Both the position numbers and the translations under genes were made by a program. The notes below the pieces were generated by a model, which searched no databases, was not told the DNA's origin, and was given only the letters and a program-made list of their open reading frames with translations. DNA of 44,560 nt from the NCBI GenBank assembly GCA_017547165.1, contig JAFYQK010000018.1:1-44560 (forward strand), in the 5' to 3' direction. Within the stretch, counting starts at the first letter, position 1, and the number at the start of each line of letters is the position of its first letter. Below, piece after piece: positions 35,489 to 43,403 of the stretch. This DNA comes from Bacteroidaceae bacterium (GTDB lineage: Bacteria; Bacteroidota; Bacteroidia; Bacteroidales; Bacteroidaceae).

Positions 35489-36085
35489 TTAGTAGATGAA
35501 ACTGTTTACCATATTGTTGGTCTCTTCGTCGAGGAAACTCTTGAGTTCCTGGTTTAAACGTTGCACTGGCAAGCCCATTACATTATAGAAAGAACCATTG
35601 ATTCCGGTGACACCAACATAACCAATCCACTCCTGAATGCCATAAGCACCAGCCTTGTCGAAGGGTTTATAGTTGGTAACATAGTATTGGATCTGTTCAT
35701 CGGTAAGTTGGGCGAAAGTAACCTCTGTGACGCATGAGAATGTATGAGTGCGCTCAAGAGTACGGAGAGTGACACCAGTTACTACCTGATGTGTTTGACC
35801 TGAGAGCATACGGAGCATGCGGCAGGCATCGGCGGCATCTGTTGGTTTGCCAAGCACCTCACCATCCAAATATACTATTGTGTCAGCGGTAATGAGCAGT
35901 TCTTCCTCACCTAATGCGTATGCTATGGCCTTCTGACTTGAGATATGCTCGGCAATACCGGTCATAGTGAACCCTTGAGGGTAACTCTCGTCGATGCCGT
36001 CAATAGTGCGTACTTCGAAATCTATCTCCAATGCACTTAATAACTCTTTGCGTCGGGGGGAATTTGATGCTAATACTATCTTCAT
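35489..36085 (-). CDS. maf: Maf-family nucleotide pyrophosphatase
   Basis: A 198-aa Maf/Ham1-fold enzyme that hydrolyses non-canonical or pyrimidine NTPs (dTTP/UTP pyrophosphatase). Motifs are ASNSPRRKELL at the N-terminus, DESYP, ITADTIVYLDGEVLGKP and the late DKAGAYGIQ. Length is normal. It follows the kdsC-like gene by 80 nt on the same strand, a gene pair often seen in Bacteroidales. Confidence 0.94.
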   Translation of the reverse strand: MKIVLASNSPRRKELLSALEIDFEVRTIDGIDESYPQGFTMTGIAEHISSQKAIAYALGEEELLITADTIVYLDGEVLGKPTDAADACRMLRMLSGQTHQVVTGVTLRTLERTHTFSCVTEVTFAQLTDEQIQYYVTNYKPFDKAGAYGIQEWIGYVGVTGINGSFYNVMGLPVQRLNQELKSFLDEETNNMVNSFIY

Positions 36086-36165
36086 TTTTTTTAATGTTAA
36101 TCTTTTTAAACCTTATTTCTAATATCTATTTTTATCTTGTCTTTACGATGAACGACGACGCTATT

Positions 36166-36684
36166 CTACCATGTGAAGGCACTATCGTCGGACATCCACT
36201 TACCCTGGGCTTTGAGGACCTGCTCGATGACATCACGTCCACATCCTTGTCCACCCGGAAGATGACTGACATAGAGACAGATGTCCCTTATCTCTGGAGC
36301 TGCATCCTTGGGACAACAAGAGCATCCGCATCGTTTCAGCAACTCGTAGTCAGGGATATCGTCACCCATATACAGTACATTCTCGTCATTCAGATTGTAT
36401 TTGGTGAGCAGGTCATTGTAGGTTATTGTCTTTACACTGCAGCCAAGATGTACCTCTGTGCATCCAAGCAGTTCGTACCTTCTTCTCACCGATTCGTTTC
36501 TTCCGCCAGAGATGATGGCAACAATAAAACCTTGTTTAATGGCAAGATTTATGGCATATCCGTCTTTGATGTTTGCCGTGCGTATTGGTTGACCATCCTC
36601 ACCAACAGGCACTACGCATGCACTGAGCACTCCATCAACATCAAATGCCAACATCTTGATTTTTGTAAGATCGTAGTTTATCAT
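36166..36684 (-). CDS. kdsC: KDO-8-phosphate phosphatase, KdsC-like (HAD family)
   Basis: A 172-aa HAD phosphatase that removes phosphate from KDO-8-P during lipopolysaccharide core synthesis. It starts with the nucleophile motif DVDGVL, then ISGGRNESV (motif II) and MGDDIPDYELL (motif IV with the Mg-binding aspartates). As usual for KdsC it has no cap domain. The cysteine-rich loop CGCSCCPKDAAP is a little unusual. It is followed by maf. Confidence 0.92.
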   Translation of the reverse strand: MINYDLTKIKMLAFDVDGVLSACVVPVGEDGQPIRTANIKDGYAINLAIKQGFIVAIISGGRNESVRRRYELLGCTEVHLGCSVKTITYNDLLTKYNLNDENVLYMGDDIPDYELLKRCGCSCCPKDAAPEIRDICLYVSHLPGGQGCGRDVIEQVLKAQGKWMSDDSAFTW

Positions 36685-36832
36685 CTTGCCTTATATAAAT
36701 CCGGTATAATGTCTATATTATTGTATGTGTGTGTAGACTCAGTATTGAATTAATCCAAAGAAAGTAATGTTTCTGTTCAATTAAAGTAAAGTCTTTTTCG
36801 GCACTCTTTGTGGTAATTATTCTTATGTTGTT

Positions 36833-37552
36833 CTATTTATTCTGACTATTGATGAAGGTTTTTCTGATTGATTCGCTCAATAAACGATAAATATCCTTGT
36901 GGAGCGGGTCACGCAGCATGTCAATGTGAGAAGATATCACTTTCTCATCCCATCTGACGGCAGGACCGGTTTGTGCCTCAACGGGCGGAATGGAATGAAT
37001 CTTGGCTATGGTCTCGTCAATCAGTGGGAGTAGTGTATGGAACGGAATATCCGAGTCGTTTAAAACCTCATGAGATAAGACCAGCAGATGATTAACAAAA
37101 TTACAACATAACACGGCGGCCAGATGCAATGTTTTGCGCTGATTGCTGTTCAATGGGTATTGCTTGTCGGATATGTCATGTGCCATGCGACTCAACAAAT
37201 GCATGTCATCTTCTGACGAAGTCTCAAGAAACAAGGGAACATGGCGGAAGTCAACTTCTCTCTCGAAGGAGAAGGTCTGCATTGGATATAGGACTCCGCG
37301 ACGTTTTGATGGTATCACTTCTATAGAGACACTTCCCGAAGTATGCAAAATCAAAGCATCGCTATCAATAAATTCACGAGCTACCTCTTCAATAGCATCA
37401 TCCTTTATGGAGATTATCACAACATCGGCATCGGCAGGTACTGGAAATAAACGTGTTTTGCCTCCACACATTACAACATCGTGCTGTGCAGACAAAAATG
37501 CTTTTGACATATGGGTTGCCACCCTACCCTTACCAATGAACGCTATCTTCAT
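36833..37552 (-). CDS. Rossmann-fold DUF2520-type protein
   Basis: A 239-aa, ProC-like dehydrogenase fold. The N-terminal Rossmann domain has IAFIGKGRVATHMSKAF and VVIISIKDDAIEEVA, then LHTSGSVSIEVI and GVLYPMQTFS. The C-terminal helical part (LHLAAVLCCNFVNHLLVLSH, TGPAVRWDEKVI) is typical of DUF2520 proteins. The GKGRV nucleotide loop differs from the classic GxGxxG. Substrate unknown. It starts 10 nt after the nitroreductase stop and precedes kdsC by 148 nt. Confidence 0.85.
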   Translation of the reverse strand: MKIAFIGKGRVATHMSKAFLSAQHDVVMCGGKTRLFPVPADADVVIISIKDDAIEEVAREFIDSDALILHTSGSVSIEVIPSKRRGVLYPMQTFSFEREVDFRHVPLFLETSSEDDMHLLSRMAHDISDKQYPLNSNQRKTLHLAAVLCCNFVNHLLVLSHEVLNDSDIPFHTLLPLIDETIAKIHSIPPVEAQTGPAVRWDEKVISSHIDMLRDPLHKDIYRLLSESIRKTFINSQNK

Positions 37553-37562
37553 TCTGAGAAAT

Positions 37563-38093
37563 CTACATTCTTACAACCTTTTCCTGCTTTAGAGCTTCAA
37601 TGCGATCCATATTCTGCTCCTTGCGCTCCATGCCCTTATGACCGAGAGCTATTAGACAAACTGGGCGGTGAGAGGCTGGCAAGGAAAGAATGTCACTTAC
37701 AATCTTCTCTGTGGCAGTGCCATTTGAGTCCTTTCTTTCCCTTATCTGAACCCAGCATGCTCCTAAACCCAAGTCTTCAGCTTGATATAGGATTGACATA
37801 GCTGCCGCAGAGGCATCCTCAATCCATACATCACTGATTTCGGGTTCTGCAACAACAACAATAGCACACTTTGCCTGTTCGACAAACTGGCTTCCTATTG
37901 CTTTAGAGACAGAGAGAGATTTTAATTGTTCAGGTGATTCAACTACATAGAATAAACAACTATGCAAACCCTTGCTGGTGGGTGACATCAATGCAGCATC
38001 CAGCAATGTTTCCAATTGTATATCAGTCAGAGGCTGATCGGTAAATTTACGGTGCGAACGGCGTTTTTTTGCTAATTCTGAAAAATGTTCCAT
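37563..38093 (-). CDS. Nitroreductase-family protein
   Basis: A 176-aa FMN-dependent oxidoreductase. The FMN site is shown by ELAKKRRSHRKFTDQPL at the N-terminus, AALMSPTSKGLHSCLF and the late LGLGACWVQIRER ... VCLIALGHKG. It likely reduces nitro compounds or quinones with NAD(P)H; the physiological substrate cannot be told. It is the first gene of a run with the DUF2520 gene, kdsC and maf. Confidence 0.92.
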   Translation of the reverse strand: MEHFSELAKKRRSHRKFTDQPLTDIQLETLLDAALMSPTSKGLHSCLFYVVESPEQLKSLSVSKAIGSQFVEQAKCAIVVVAEPEISDVWIEDASAAAMSILYQAEDLGLGACWVQIRERKDSNGTATEKIVSDILSLPASHRPVCLIALGHKGMERKEQNMDRIEALKQEKVVRM

Positions 38094-38103
38094 CCTTTAT
38101 CAT

Positions 38104-38146
38104 TATATTTGCACGCAAAGATAAGAAAAAAAAGCCACTCACAAAT
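38104..38146. promoter_or_regulatory. Overlapping opposed promoters (nitroreductase / TonB receptor)
   Basis: On the minus strand TTTG (38143-38146) and TATCTTTG (38116-38123), 19 nt apart, serve the nitroreductase. On the plus strand TATATTTG (38104-38111) serves the TonB-dependent receptor, with no good -33. The two -7 boxes are 4 nt apart and read towards each other. Confidence 0.65.
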
Positions 38147-38176
38147 AAGAAACAAGGTGATTTTTGCGTTATACAG

Positions 38177-40558
38177 ATGATGAAACAATTTATATTATAT
38201 ACTTTATTTTTTATTTTTCCGCTTTTTAGTATTGCCCAGGACTCTATCAAGGTAAGTCTGAAGGGACGTGTTGTTGACGAAAACAACGCTCCCGTAAGCA
38301 TGTGCCTCATAAAGGTGGAAGGTCAATTAGCTGGAACAACAGCCGATCTTGACGGCAAATACAGTTTCTCCTTCAATTCTGCTGACTCTGTTGTGATAAC
38401 CTATAAAATGTTTGGATATCGCACCCGCCGACGTGTCCTTCAAAAGCCTCAGGGATCACTAACCCTTAATATTGTTATGCACTCTGGAGCCACGGATATG
38501 ACAGAAATCGACATCAAGGAACTCAGACGACAGATGGGTCAGATGCAGGAGATAAACAGCGACGAACTGAAACGAATGCCCACCAATACCGGCAATGCCG
38601 TTGAGGAACTGATAGCGACACAAGCAGGTGTTTCACAACACAACGAACTCTCATCCCAGTATAATGTGCGCGGTGGCTCGTTCGACGAGAATTGCGTTTA
38701 CATCAATGGAGGTGAGGTATACCGCCCATTGCTTATACGAAGTGGAGAGCAAGAAGGACTATCAGTCATAAATCCTTACATGGTTGATAGGATAAGATTC
38801 AGTGCTGGTGGTTTTGAGGCCAAATACGCCGACAAGATGTCTTCTGTTCTTGATATCGAATACCGTAAACCGCAAAAGTGGGAAGGAACTCTCTCAGCCT
38901 CGCTTCTTGGAGCGAATGCACATATGGGTTGGGGAAACAAGAAAATTTCAGTATCGCACAGTTTACGTTACAAAACCAATTCATATATGTTAGGTGCTTT
39001 AGAGACCAAAGCAGAATATTCGCCAAATTTTGTTGACTACCAAACTTTTATTTCTTATACTCCTTCAAAAGATTGGACCATAGACGTCATTGGATACATC
39101 TCGCACAACAACTACAAATTCATACCTGCCACTAGGGAAACAAGTTTTGGAACAATGGAAAATATCCATAATTTCAAGGTTTATTTCGATGGTTGGGAAG
39201 AAGACATTTTTCAAACTTTTTATGGAACAGCAAGAATTAATCGAAAGATTAAAGACAAACATGCTATTTCTTTAACATACACTGGTTTTGGTACTAACGA
39301 AAGAGAAACATACGATATACAGGGACAATATTGGTTGTCGAATACAAGCACAGCCACTGAGTTAGCTGTTGGCACCTATATGGAACATGCCAGAAACTTT
39401 CTCAGGAGCAGTCAGCACAACATAAAATTAGGATACGAATACAAGCACAAGAACCATCATCTTGAGGCAGGTTTTACCTACAAGCACGAAAGCATTACAG
39501 AACGTGCCCGTGAATGGGAATATCGTGACAGTTCGGGATACTCCATGCCACACAACCCAGAAGCTCTTGAGGTGATTTTCAACCTGAGAAGCAACAATAA
39601 GATCAGTTCAAATGCAATAGAAATGTATCTGCAGGATACTTGGAGAAAAGAAACATCTAAGGGTGTTTTAAGACTGAATTATGGCATGAGGCTTGCGTAT
39701 TGGTCATGGAATGGAGAATGTCTTGTATCTCCCAGAGCTAACATTTCGTTTGTGCCAAAAAATTACGACAACATGACATTCCGTCTTGCAACAGGTTTAT
39801 ACTATCAACGACCATTCTACAAGGAGTTGCGTGACACTATAACAAATGGCGGAACAACAATCGTTGCACTAAACAAAAACATACAATCGCAACGCTCTTT
39901 CCAAATTATTGCCGCATATGAATATCGGTTCAAAATCGGCAAACGTCCTTTTATGTTCGCTACAGAATTATATTATAAGGCACAAGACAGGTTAAACCCA
40001 TACACGGTAGACAATACAAAAATAGTTTATTACGGAAATAATTGTGCAACAGGAAACGTTATGGGAGCCGACTTCAAACTTTATGGCGAGTTTGTTCCTG
40101 GCACCGATTCGTGGCTGACATTTTCACTAATGCGCGCACGAATGAACCTTAATGGAAAAAATATCCCCCAACCTACCGACCAGACATGGTCGCTCAACAT
40201 GTTCTTCTCCGACTATTTCCCAGGAACAACAAGATGGAAAATGAACCTGAAAGCATGCTTTGCAGGTGGTTTGCCTTTCGGTACACCACATACGGGTCTT
40301 GAGAAACATGTTTTCCGTTCTCCTGCCTACAAGCGTGTTGACGTAGGTTTGAATTACCGAGCACTTAATAACGAAGACAAACACTTGCGAAACAATCCAA
40401 TACGAAACATTTGGTTAGGATTGGATTGCCTCAACATCTTCGGTTTTGATAATGTAAGCGGATACTATTGGGTTACTGACGTAAAAAACGACCAATATGC
40501 GGTTCCTAACTACCTAACTGGTCGATTATTTAACTTCAGAGTAAATATCGAATTTTAA
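38177..40558 (+). CDS. TonB-dependent receptor
   Basis: About 793 aa. A signal peptide (YTLFFIFPLFSIAQ) leads into a carboxypeptidase-regulatory-like domain (KVSLKGRVVDENNAPVSMCL, DLDGKYSF), a plug domain (STQ-type region EELIATQAGV, YNVRGGSFDENCVYINGGEV) and a 22-strand barrel ending in GRLFNFRVNIEF with terminal phenylalanine. It imports an unknown ligand through the outer membrane using TonB energy. There is no SusD neighbour, so a polysaccharide-utilisation role is unlikely. The plausible start is ATG 38177 or 38180, not the far upstream in-frame ATG, which precedes the promoter. Confidence 0.93.
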   Translation: MMKQFILYTLFFIFPLFSIAQDSIKVSLKGRVVDENNAPVSMCLIKVEGQLAGTTADLDGKYSFSFNSADSVVITYKMFGYRTRRRVLQKPQGSLTLNIVMHSGATDMTEIDIKELRRQMGQMQEINSDELKRMPTNTGNAVEELIATQAGVSQHNELSSQYNVRGGSFDENCVYINGGEVYRPLLIRSGEQEGLSVINPYMVDRIRFSAGGFEAKYADKMSSVLDIEYRKPQKWEGTLSASLLGANAHMGWGNKKISVSHSLRYKTNSYMLGALETKAEYSPNFVDYQTFISYTPSKDWTIDVIGYISHNNYKFIPATRETSFGTMENIHNFKVYFDGWEEDIFQTFYGTARINRKIKDKHAISLTYTGFGTNERETYDIQGQYWLSNTSTATELAVGTYMEHARNFLRSSQHNIKLGYEYKHKNHHLEAGFTYKHESITERAREWEYRDSSGYSMPHNPEALEVIFNLRSNNKISSNAIEMYLQDTWRKETSKGVLRLNYGMRLAYWSWNGECLVSPRANISFVPKNYDNMTFRLATGLYYQRPFYKELRDTITNGGTTIVALNKNIQSQRSFQIIAAYEYRFKIGKRPFMFATELYYKAQDRLNPYTVDNTKIVYYGNNCATGNVMGADFKLYGEFVPGTDSWLTFSLMRARMNLNGKNIPQPTDQTWSLNMFFSDYFPGTTRWKMNLKACFAGGLPFGTPHTGLEKHVFRSPAYKRVDVGLNYRALNNEDKHLRNNPIRNIWLGLDCLNIFGFDNVSGYYWVTDVKNDQYAVPNYLTGRLFNFRVNIEF

Positions 40559-40982
40559 GAAGTCATATTAAACACAACATGACTACAAAGGCATCTTTGA
40601 CAGAATGCCAAGACCGATTTTCATGAAAAATAGTAACCTTAAGAGCTGTAGCAACTATTAATATAGCCAATGCTCTTGATAGAACTGAGGCTATGTTTGA
40701 TACAATATTCGTTAGATGTGTAACCAAAGAGTATTATATGTGCTTGTTCCTATAGGTGTACAACGAGACCATGAAGAAAGCAATAGGAATTGGTAAAAGA
40801 ATTAGCAAATAGGCTAGATGAATGATTTTAATCCATAAATAAAAAAGGGAGTTATACGTTTCCAAACCTAAACTAAATTAGCAGTTATATAGTGTCAATT
40901 CCGCAACAATTAGGCTTGGTTATGCGTTTATATTTGAAGAAACTTTGGGACTTGTAACAATAAAAGCGTACTTTTGTCGTTA
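40559..40982 (+). other. Non-coding stretch with a possible gene remnant
   Basis: From 40579 one plus-strand frame reads as coding-like sequence (VTLRAVATINIANALDRTEA, then YNETMKKAIGIGKRISK) but has in-frame stops near 40624 and 40756. It may be a decayed small gene; no family was recognised. The end of the stretch holds the promoter of the RNA gene at 40983. Confidence 0.35.
40944..40976 (+). promoter_or_regulatory. Promoter of candidate sRNA
   Basis: TTTG (40944-40947) and TACTTTTG (40969-40976; an exact TAnnTTTG) are 21 nt apart. The predicted start is near 40983. Confidence 0.65.
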
Positions 40983-41128
40983 TATTATCAAAGTTATAAA
41001 GAAAAAGCCACCGTCATAGTGCCAAACTGACGGTGACTTTGATAAGACTCATGACCTTGTTGTAGCAAGGTTGGAGTATGTACGTTTCACTTAACTCCAC
41101 GGATGTCTGATATAGGCATCCGTTTTTT
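40983..41128 (+). ncRNA. Candidate terminated small RNA, about 145 nt
   Basis: Promoter, structured body and terminator are all present without an ORF. ATCAAAGT (40987-40994) pairs with ACTTTGAT (41036-41043); directly inside, CACCGTCA (41009-41016) pairs with TGACGGTG (41028-41035). ACCTTG-TTGTAG-CAAGGT forms a second hairpin within ACTC...GAGT. ACGGATG (41099-41105) pairs with CATCCGT (41117-41123), followed by TTTTTT, an intrinsic terminator. No known RNA family was recognised. Confidence 0.65.
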
Positions 41129-41134
41129 ATGGAG

Positions 41135-41290
41135 TCAATCCCCTTTCTTATGTATATGAGGTTTCAAAGAAGGGGTATTTCCTGGAGTTTGCTTGTTGTC
41201 TCTTTGACGACGGTCAGGTTTTCCTGTAGAAACAGCAATTCTTTTTGGACCTGGTTTGATTCCCATATCAACAATATTAAAGTTAAACAT
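41135..41290 (-). CDS. Small basic hypothetical protein, 51 aa
   Basis: A short leftward ORF beginning MFNFNIVDMGIKPGPK and ending PHIHKKGD. It is basic, rich in proline and polar residues (KPDRRQRDNKQTPGN) and probably unfolded alone. A GGGGT lies 5 nt before the ATG; an internal ATG (MGIKPG) is an alternative start. It is antisense to nothing known and converges on the sRNA terminator. Unknown function; moderate chance of being real. Confidence 0.45.
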   Translation of the reverse strand: MFNFNIVDMGIKPGPKRIAVSTGKPDRRQRDNKQTPGNTPSLKPHIHKKGD

Positions 41291-41537
41291 ATTTACCCCA
41301 TTTTATACGGAAGGAACTCCGCCATCTTAATCGTCAGGAAGATTGGTTGAAAACTGCCGTTATATCCGAGAATCGGATTTTAAGCAAAACGGAATGCCGA
41401 TGGCACTACCATATACATTGCAATATCCGTGCCAATCTCCATTATCTGCCATTTTGTCTATTGCATATCAGTAAATTGTGATATAATATGCCACAGAGTT
41501 ATTAAGTCCATATATAATGACGTAAAAGATAAGATTT
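41291..41537. other. Non-coding gap
   Basis: No ORF supported. A small palindrome ATCCGA-GAA-TCGGAT followed by TTT lies at 41364-41380 and could be a weak rightward terminator. Confidence 0.4.
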
Positions 41538-41951
41538 ATGGACAATACAAGGCTAACAATAGCGTGCGAAGAAAACCGAGAAGGTGGGTATGAAATTGAA
41601 GTGACCTTTGAAAGAGATTCACGCACCAAGTTTAGAGAAGCATTTATTTCGTTGGATAGACCTATGCCACCATACCTTATTGATGAAAGTGATATAAATG
41701 GCGTAGGTGCTGTAAAATCAGCAGCGACAAGCATCCTATCTCATATCAAGAATGTCATCGGTAAGAGTATGAAAACCGATAGCCGTATTTTTACCGACAA
41801 GGAGATAGATTCAATGTTTGAGTTCAAAGAACTCTACACAATACGAAGATTTGCGGAAATTGCGGGTGTTAAGTTTGATGAAAGCAAATTCACGAATCGT
41901 AAAGAGTTTCAAGAGTATTTTCAAAAGTGGCTCAAGGAGGACAAGAAATGA
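41538..41951 (+). CDS. Hypothetical protein, 137 aa
   Basis: A soluble protein not recognised. The first half is beta-like (RLTIACEENREGGYEIEVTF, FISLDRPMPPYLIDES); the second half is helical and lysine-rich (KSAATSILSHIKNVIGKSMK, EFQEYFQKWLKEDKK). The ATG follows an AAGATAAGATTT stretch. Its stop overlaps the next ATG by 4 nt (ATGA), so the two form a coupled pair in the accessory region. Confidence 0.6.
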   Translation: MDNTRLTIACEENREGGYEIEVTFERDSRTKFREAFISLDRPMPPYLIDESDINGVGAVKSAATSILSHIKNVIGKSMKTDSRIFTDKEIDSMFEFKELYTIRRFAEIAGVKFDESKFTNRKEFQEYFQKWLKEDKK

Positions 41952-42157
41952 ATCACAAAATCAAAGACATTCACTCACGAGAGGAATTAGAGGATTTTAT
42001 TCAGAAAACTGTTTGTAAAGAAGCAATTCCAGAATTAGTGGAGGAAATTCTATCACTCCCATCAGGAGAAATTATAAGTTTTGTTTGTCGTCAATATGAC
42101 CCAGTTCTTGGTCATAGGCAACAATCAATCCGTGTTTTCCACAATTCGGACAATTAA
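41948..42157 (+). CDS. Hypothetical protein, 69 aa, coupled to the previous gene
   Basis: A small acidic protein (DIHSREELEDFIQKTVCKEA, PELVEEILSLPSGEIISF). The ATGA overlap with the upstream gene supports translation. The last 27 residues (from about 42073) are encoded on the strand opposite a zinc-ribbon gene and look unlike a designed protein end, so the natural C-terminus may have been lost when the downstream DNA arrived. Confidence 0.5.
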   Translation: MNHKIKDIHSREELEDFIQKTVCKEAIPELVEEILSLPSGEIISFVCRQYDPVLGHRQQSIRVFHNSDN

Positions 42158-42245
42158 AGTCTATAATCTCATTGTGACTACCATTTGAAGTGACATAAGA
42201 GATTTTTCCGCAGTGATTGCATTTAACTTGTATTTGGTACGGCAT
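42072..42245 (-). CDS. Small zinc-ribbon protein, 57 aa
   Basis: A short leftward ORF starting MPYQIQVKCNHCGK with two CxxC knuckles (C9/C12 and C32/C35), a canonical zinc ribbon. A perfect minus-strand -7 element TAATTTTG lies at 42271-42278, giving a leader of about 20 nt. It could bind nucleic acid or protein; no partner is evident. It overlaps the end of the convergent gene 41948-42157 by 86 nt. Confidence 0.6.
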   Translation of the reverse strand: MPYQIQVKCNHCGKISYVTSNGSHNEIIDFNCPNCGKHGLIVAYDQELGHIDDKQNL

Positions 42246-42291
42246 ATTTTTCTAATTTGAGTTTATAGTGCAAAATTACAAAGAAAATCCG

Positions 42292-42299
42292 TACCTTTG
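42292..42299 (+). promoter_or_regulatory. Promoter -7 element for the structured leader
   Basis: TACCTTTG fits TAnnTTTG exactly; the predicted start is near 42306. No clear -33 TTTG at the normal spacing. It is divergent from the zinc-ribbon promoter. Confidence 0.5.
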
Positions 42300-42305
42300 C
42301 ATCGT

Positions 42306-42551
42306 CTTTCGGGACAATGTTTGGAAATAATAGAGAATGTGCCTCATTCCTTGTAAAAATCGCCAATCAAAAACAAAGAATACACGAGGCACGGAGCAGC
42401 TCATATACGTGGGTTGCCTACCGTGCGTGTATTCAGGTGTTTGGCGATACCTACAAGGATGCAAGGTGGCAGTCCACGTTCTTTTTACTAATAAACATTG
42501 TAGAAATTCTCCAATTGTCTGCCCACGGAGAACCTTGTAAAATTCGCCATT
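42306..42551 (+). ncRNA. Structured leader RNA with alternative pairing at the start codon
   Basis: Nested helices: CCTTGTA and ATCGCCAA (42349-42366) pair with TTGGCGAT and TACAAGG (42441-42458); inside, AATACAC/GTGTATT (42379-42385/42427-42433) and GCACGG/CCGTGC (42389-42394/42421-42426); then GCAGCTCA/TGGGTTGC with G-U pairs. CCTTGTAAAAATCGCCA at 42349 recurs as CCTTGTAAAATTCGCCA at 42533-42549, ending 2 nt before the ATG at 42552, so 42441-42458 could pair with either copy. Confidence 0.6.
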
Positions 42552-42833
42552 ATGAAAAAGATTCTCTATGCATTTTCAATTGGATTCTTTGGCGCTTGCG
42601 GTTATGCCATAATAAATATGCTTGTCGCACCAAAGGCAGACCCAGTAATTGGTTTATCATTCTTCGCTGTTATCTTCATCGTGTGCTTTATCTGTGGTTT
42701 ATTTGACTATGACCGAAAGATGAAGAAGAAAGCAGAAGAGGAAAAGCGTCAAGCCGAAAAAGAGCAGACCGACAGACTTATGCGTGAGTATCTTGAAAAG
42801 AAACTTAAAGAAGATGCCGAAAATGGAAAATAA
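42552..42833 (+). CDS. Small two-helix membrane protein
   Basis: A 93-aa protein with two membrane segments (about residues 4-26, ILYAFSIGFFGACGYAIINML, and 31-50, DPVIGLSFFAVIFIVCFICG) and a highly charged coiled-coil-like C-terminal tail (KMKKKAEEEKRQAEKEQTDR). No family recognised. Its expression may be set by the 245-nt structured leader. It overlaps the next gene by 11 nt. Confidence 0.6.
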   Translation: MKKILYAFSIGFFGACGYAIINMLVAPKADPVIGLSFFAVIFIVCFICGLFDYDRKMKKKAEEEKRQAEKEQTDRLMREYLEKKLKEDAENGK

Positions 42834-43245
42834 AACCAATCCAACCGCAACCTCGTTTCGGCAATCCCTTAAACTCATTCAAGCAGGTACTCCTACTGAT
42901 AATGCCGACTTTGTATGGGTCACTACTGAAGCAGTACCATTGGAGCCAATATTAGAACTCAAAGAATCTGCTCAAAAACGATACAATCACCCTAATTGGA
43001 AACTTACACCAGCGTGGTCACTATCTAAATTGATAGACCTGCTGCGTGATGAAATTACAGTTTTGGGAGATGATGAAGAAACTTTATCAGATTCAACCTC
43101 ATATCTTCTGCGTATAGACCACCATTCTGTTTCTTATGTAACAATAGATGGTAAGGATATACACACTTCAAATTTCGCACTCAATCTAATGGACGCAGTT
43201 GTTGAAATGGTAATATGGCTTGCCAAAGAAGGATGGTATGAATAA
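42823..43245 (+). CDS. Hypothetical protein, 140 aa
   Basis: A soluble protein starting MENKTNPTATSFRQSLKLIQ (ATG at 42823; two other ATGs lie slightly upstream within the previous gene). Middle part: NHPNWKLTPAWSLSKLIDLL; C-terminal: NLMDAVVEMVIWLAKEGWYE. The pattern of alternating strands and a final amphipathic helix recalls small phage or mobile-element proteins, but no family could be named. Overlap with the membrane-protein gene suggests co-expression. Confidence 0.6.
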   Translation: MENKTNPTATSFRQSLKLIQAGTPTDNADFVWVTTEAVPLEPILELKESAQKRYNHPNWKLTPAWSLSKLIDLLRDEITVLGDDEETLSDSTSYLLRIDHHSVSYVTIDGKDIHTSNFALNLMDAVVEMVIWLAKEGWYE

Positions 43246-43250
43246 TTGAC

Positions 43251-43403
43251 TTATTTTTTGCAACCTTTCTTCTTTGAGGTTTTCTTAGCATTAGGATTAT
43301 AGGATTTTGCTTTATTCATAATACCTTCCCATCCTAATGCTCTAAATTGTGCTACTTCTTCTGGTGTGAGTACAATATCCTTTTTGTTTCTATTTGTCTT
43401 CAT
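43251..43403 (-). CDS. 50-aa basic ORF coupled to the transposase
   Basis: A leftward ORF whose ATG overlaps the transposase stop (TAATG). It starts MKTNRNKKDIVLTPEEVAQF and ends in a lysine-rich tail (NAKKTSKKKGCKK), making it strongly basic. It could be an accessory protein of the insertion sequence that binds DNA, or a small passenger gene. The coupling favours real translation; no family recognised. Confidence 0.5.
   Translation of the reverse strand: MKTNRNKKDIVLTPEEVAQFRALGWEGIMNKAKSYNPNAKKTSKKKGCKK

Noticed and set aside
36031-36753. 240-aa plus-strand ORF
   Set aside because: Antisense to the kdsC-like gene, which has all HAD motifs.
42349-42458. Integron attC site or retron msr/msd
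   Set aside because: The imperfect palindrome was suggestive, but the attC core words are absent and no integrase or reverse transcriptase gene is in the window.
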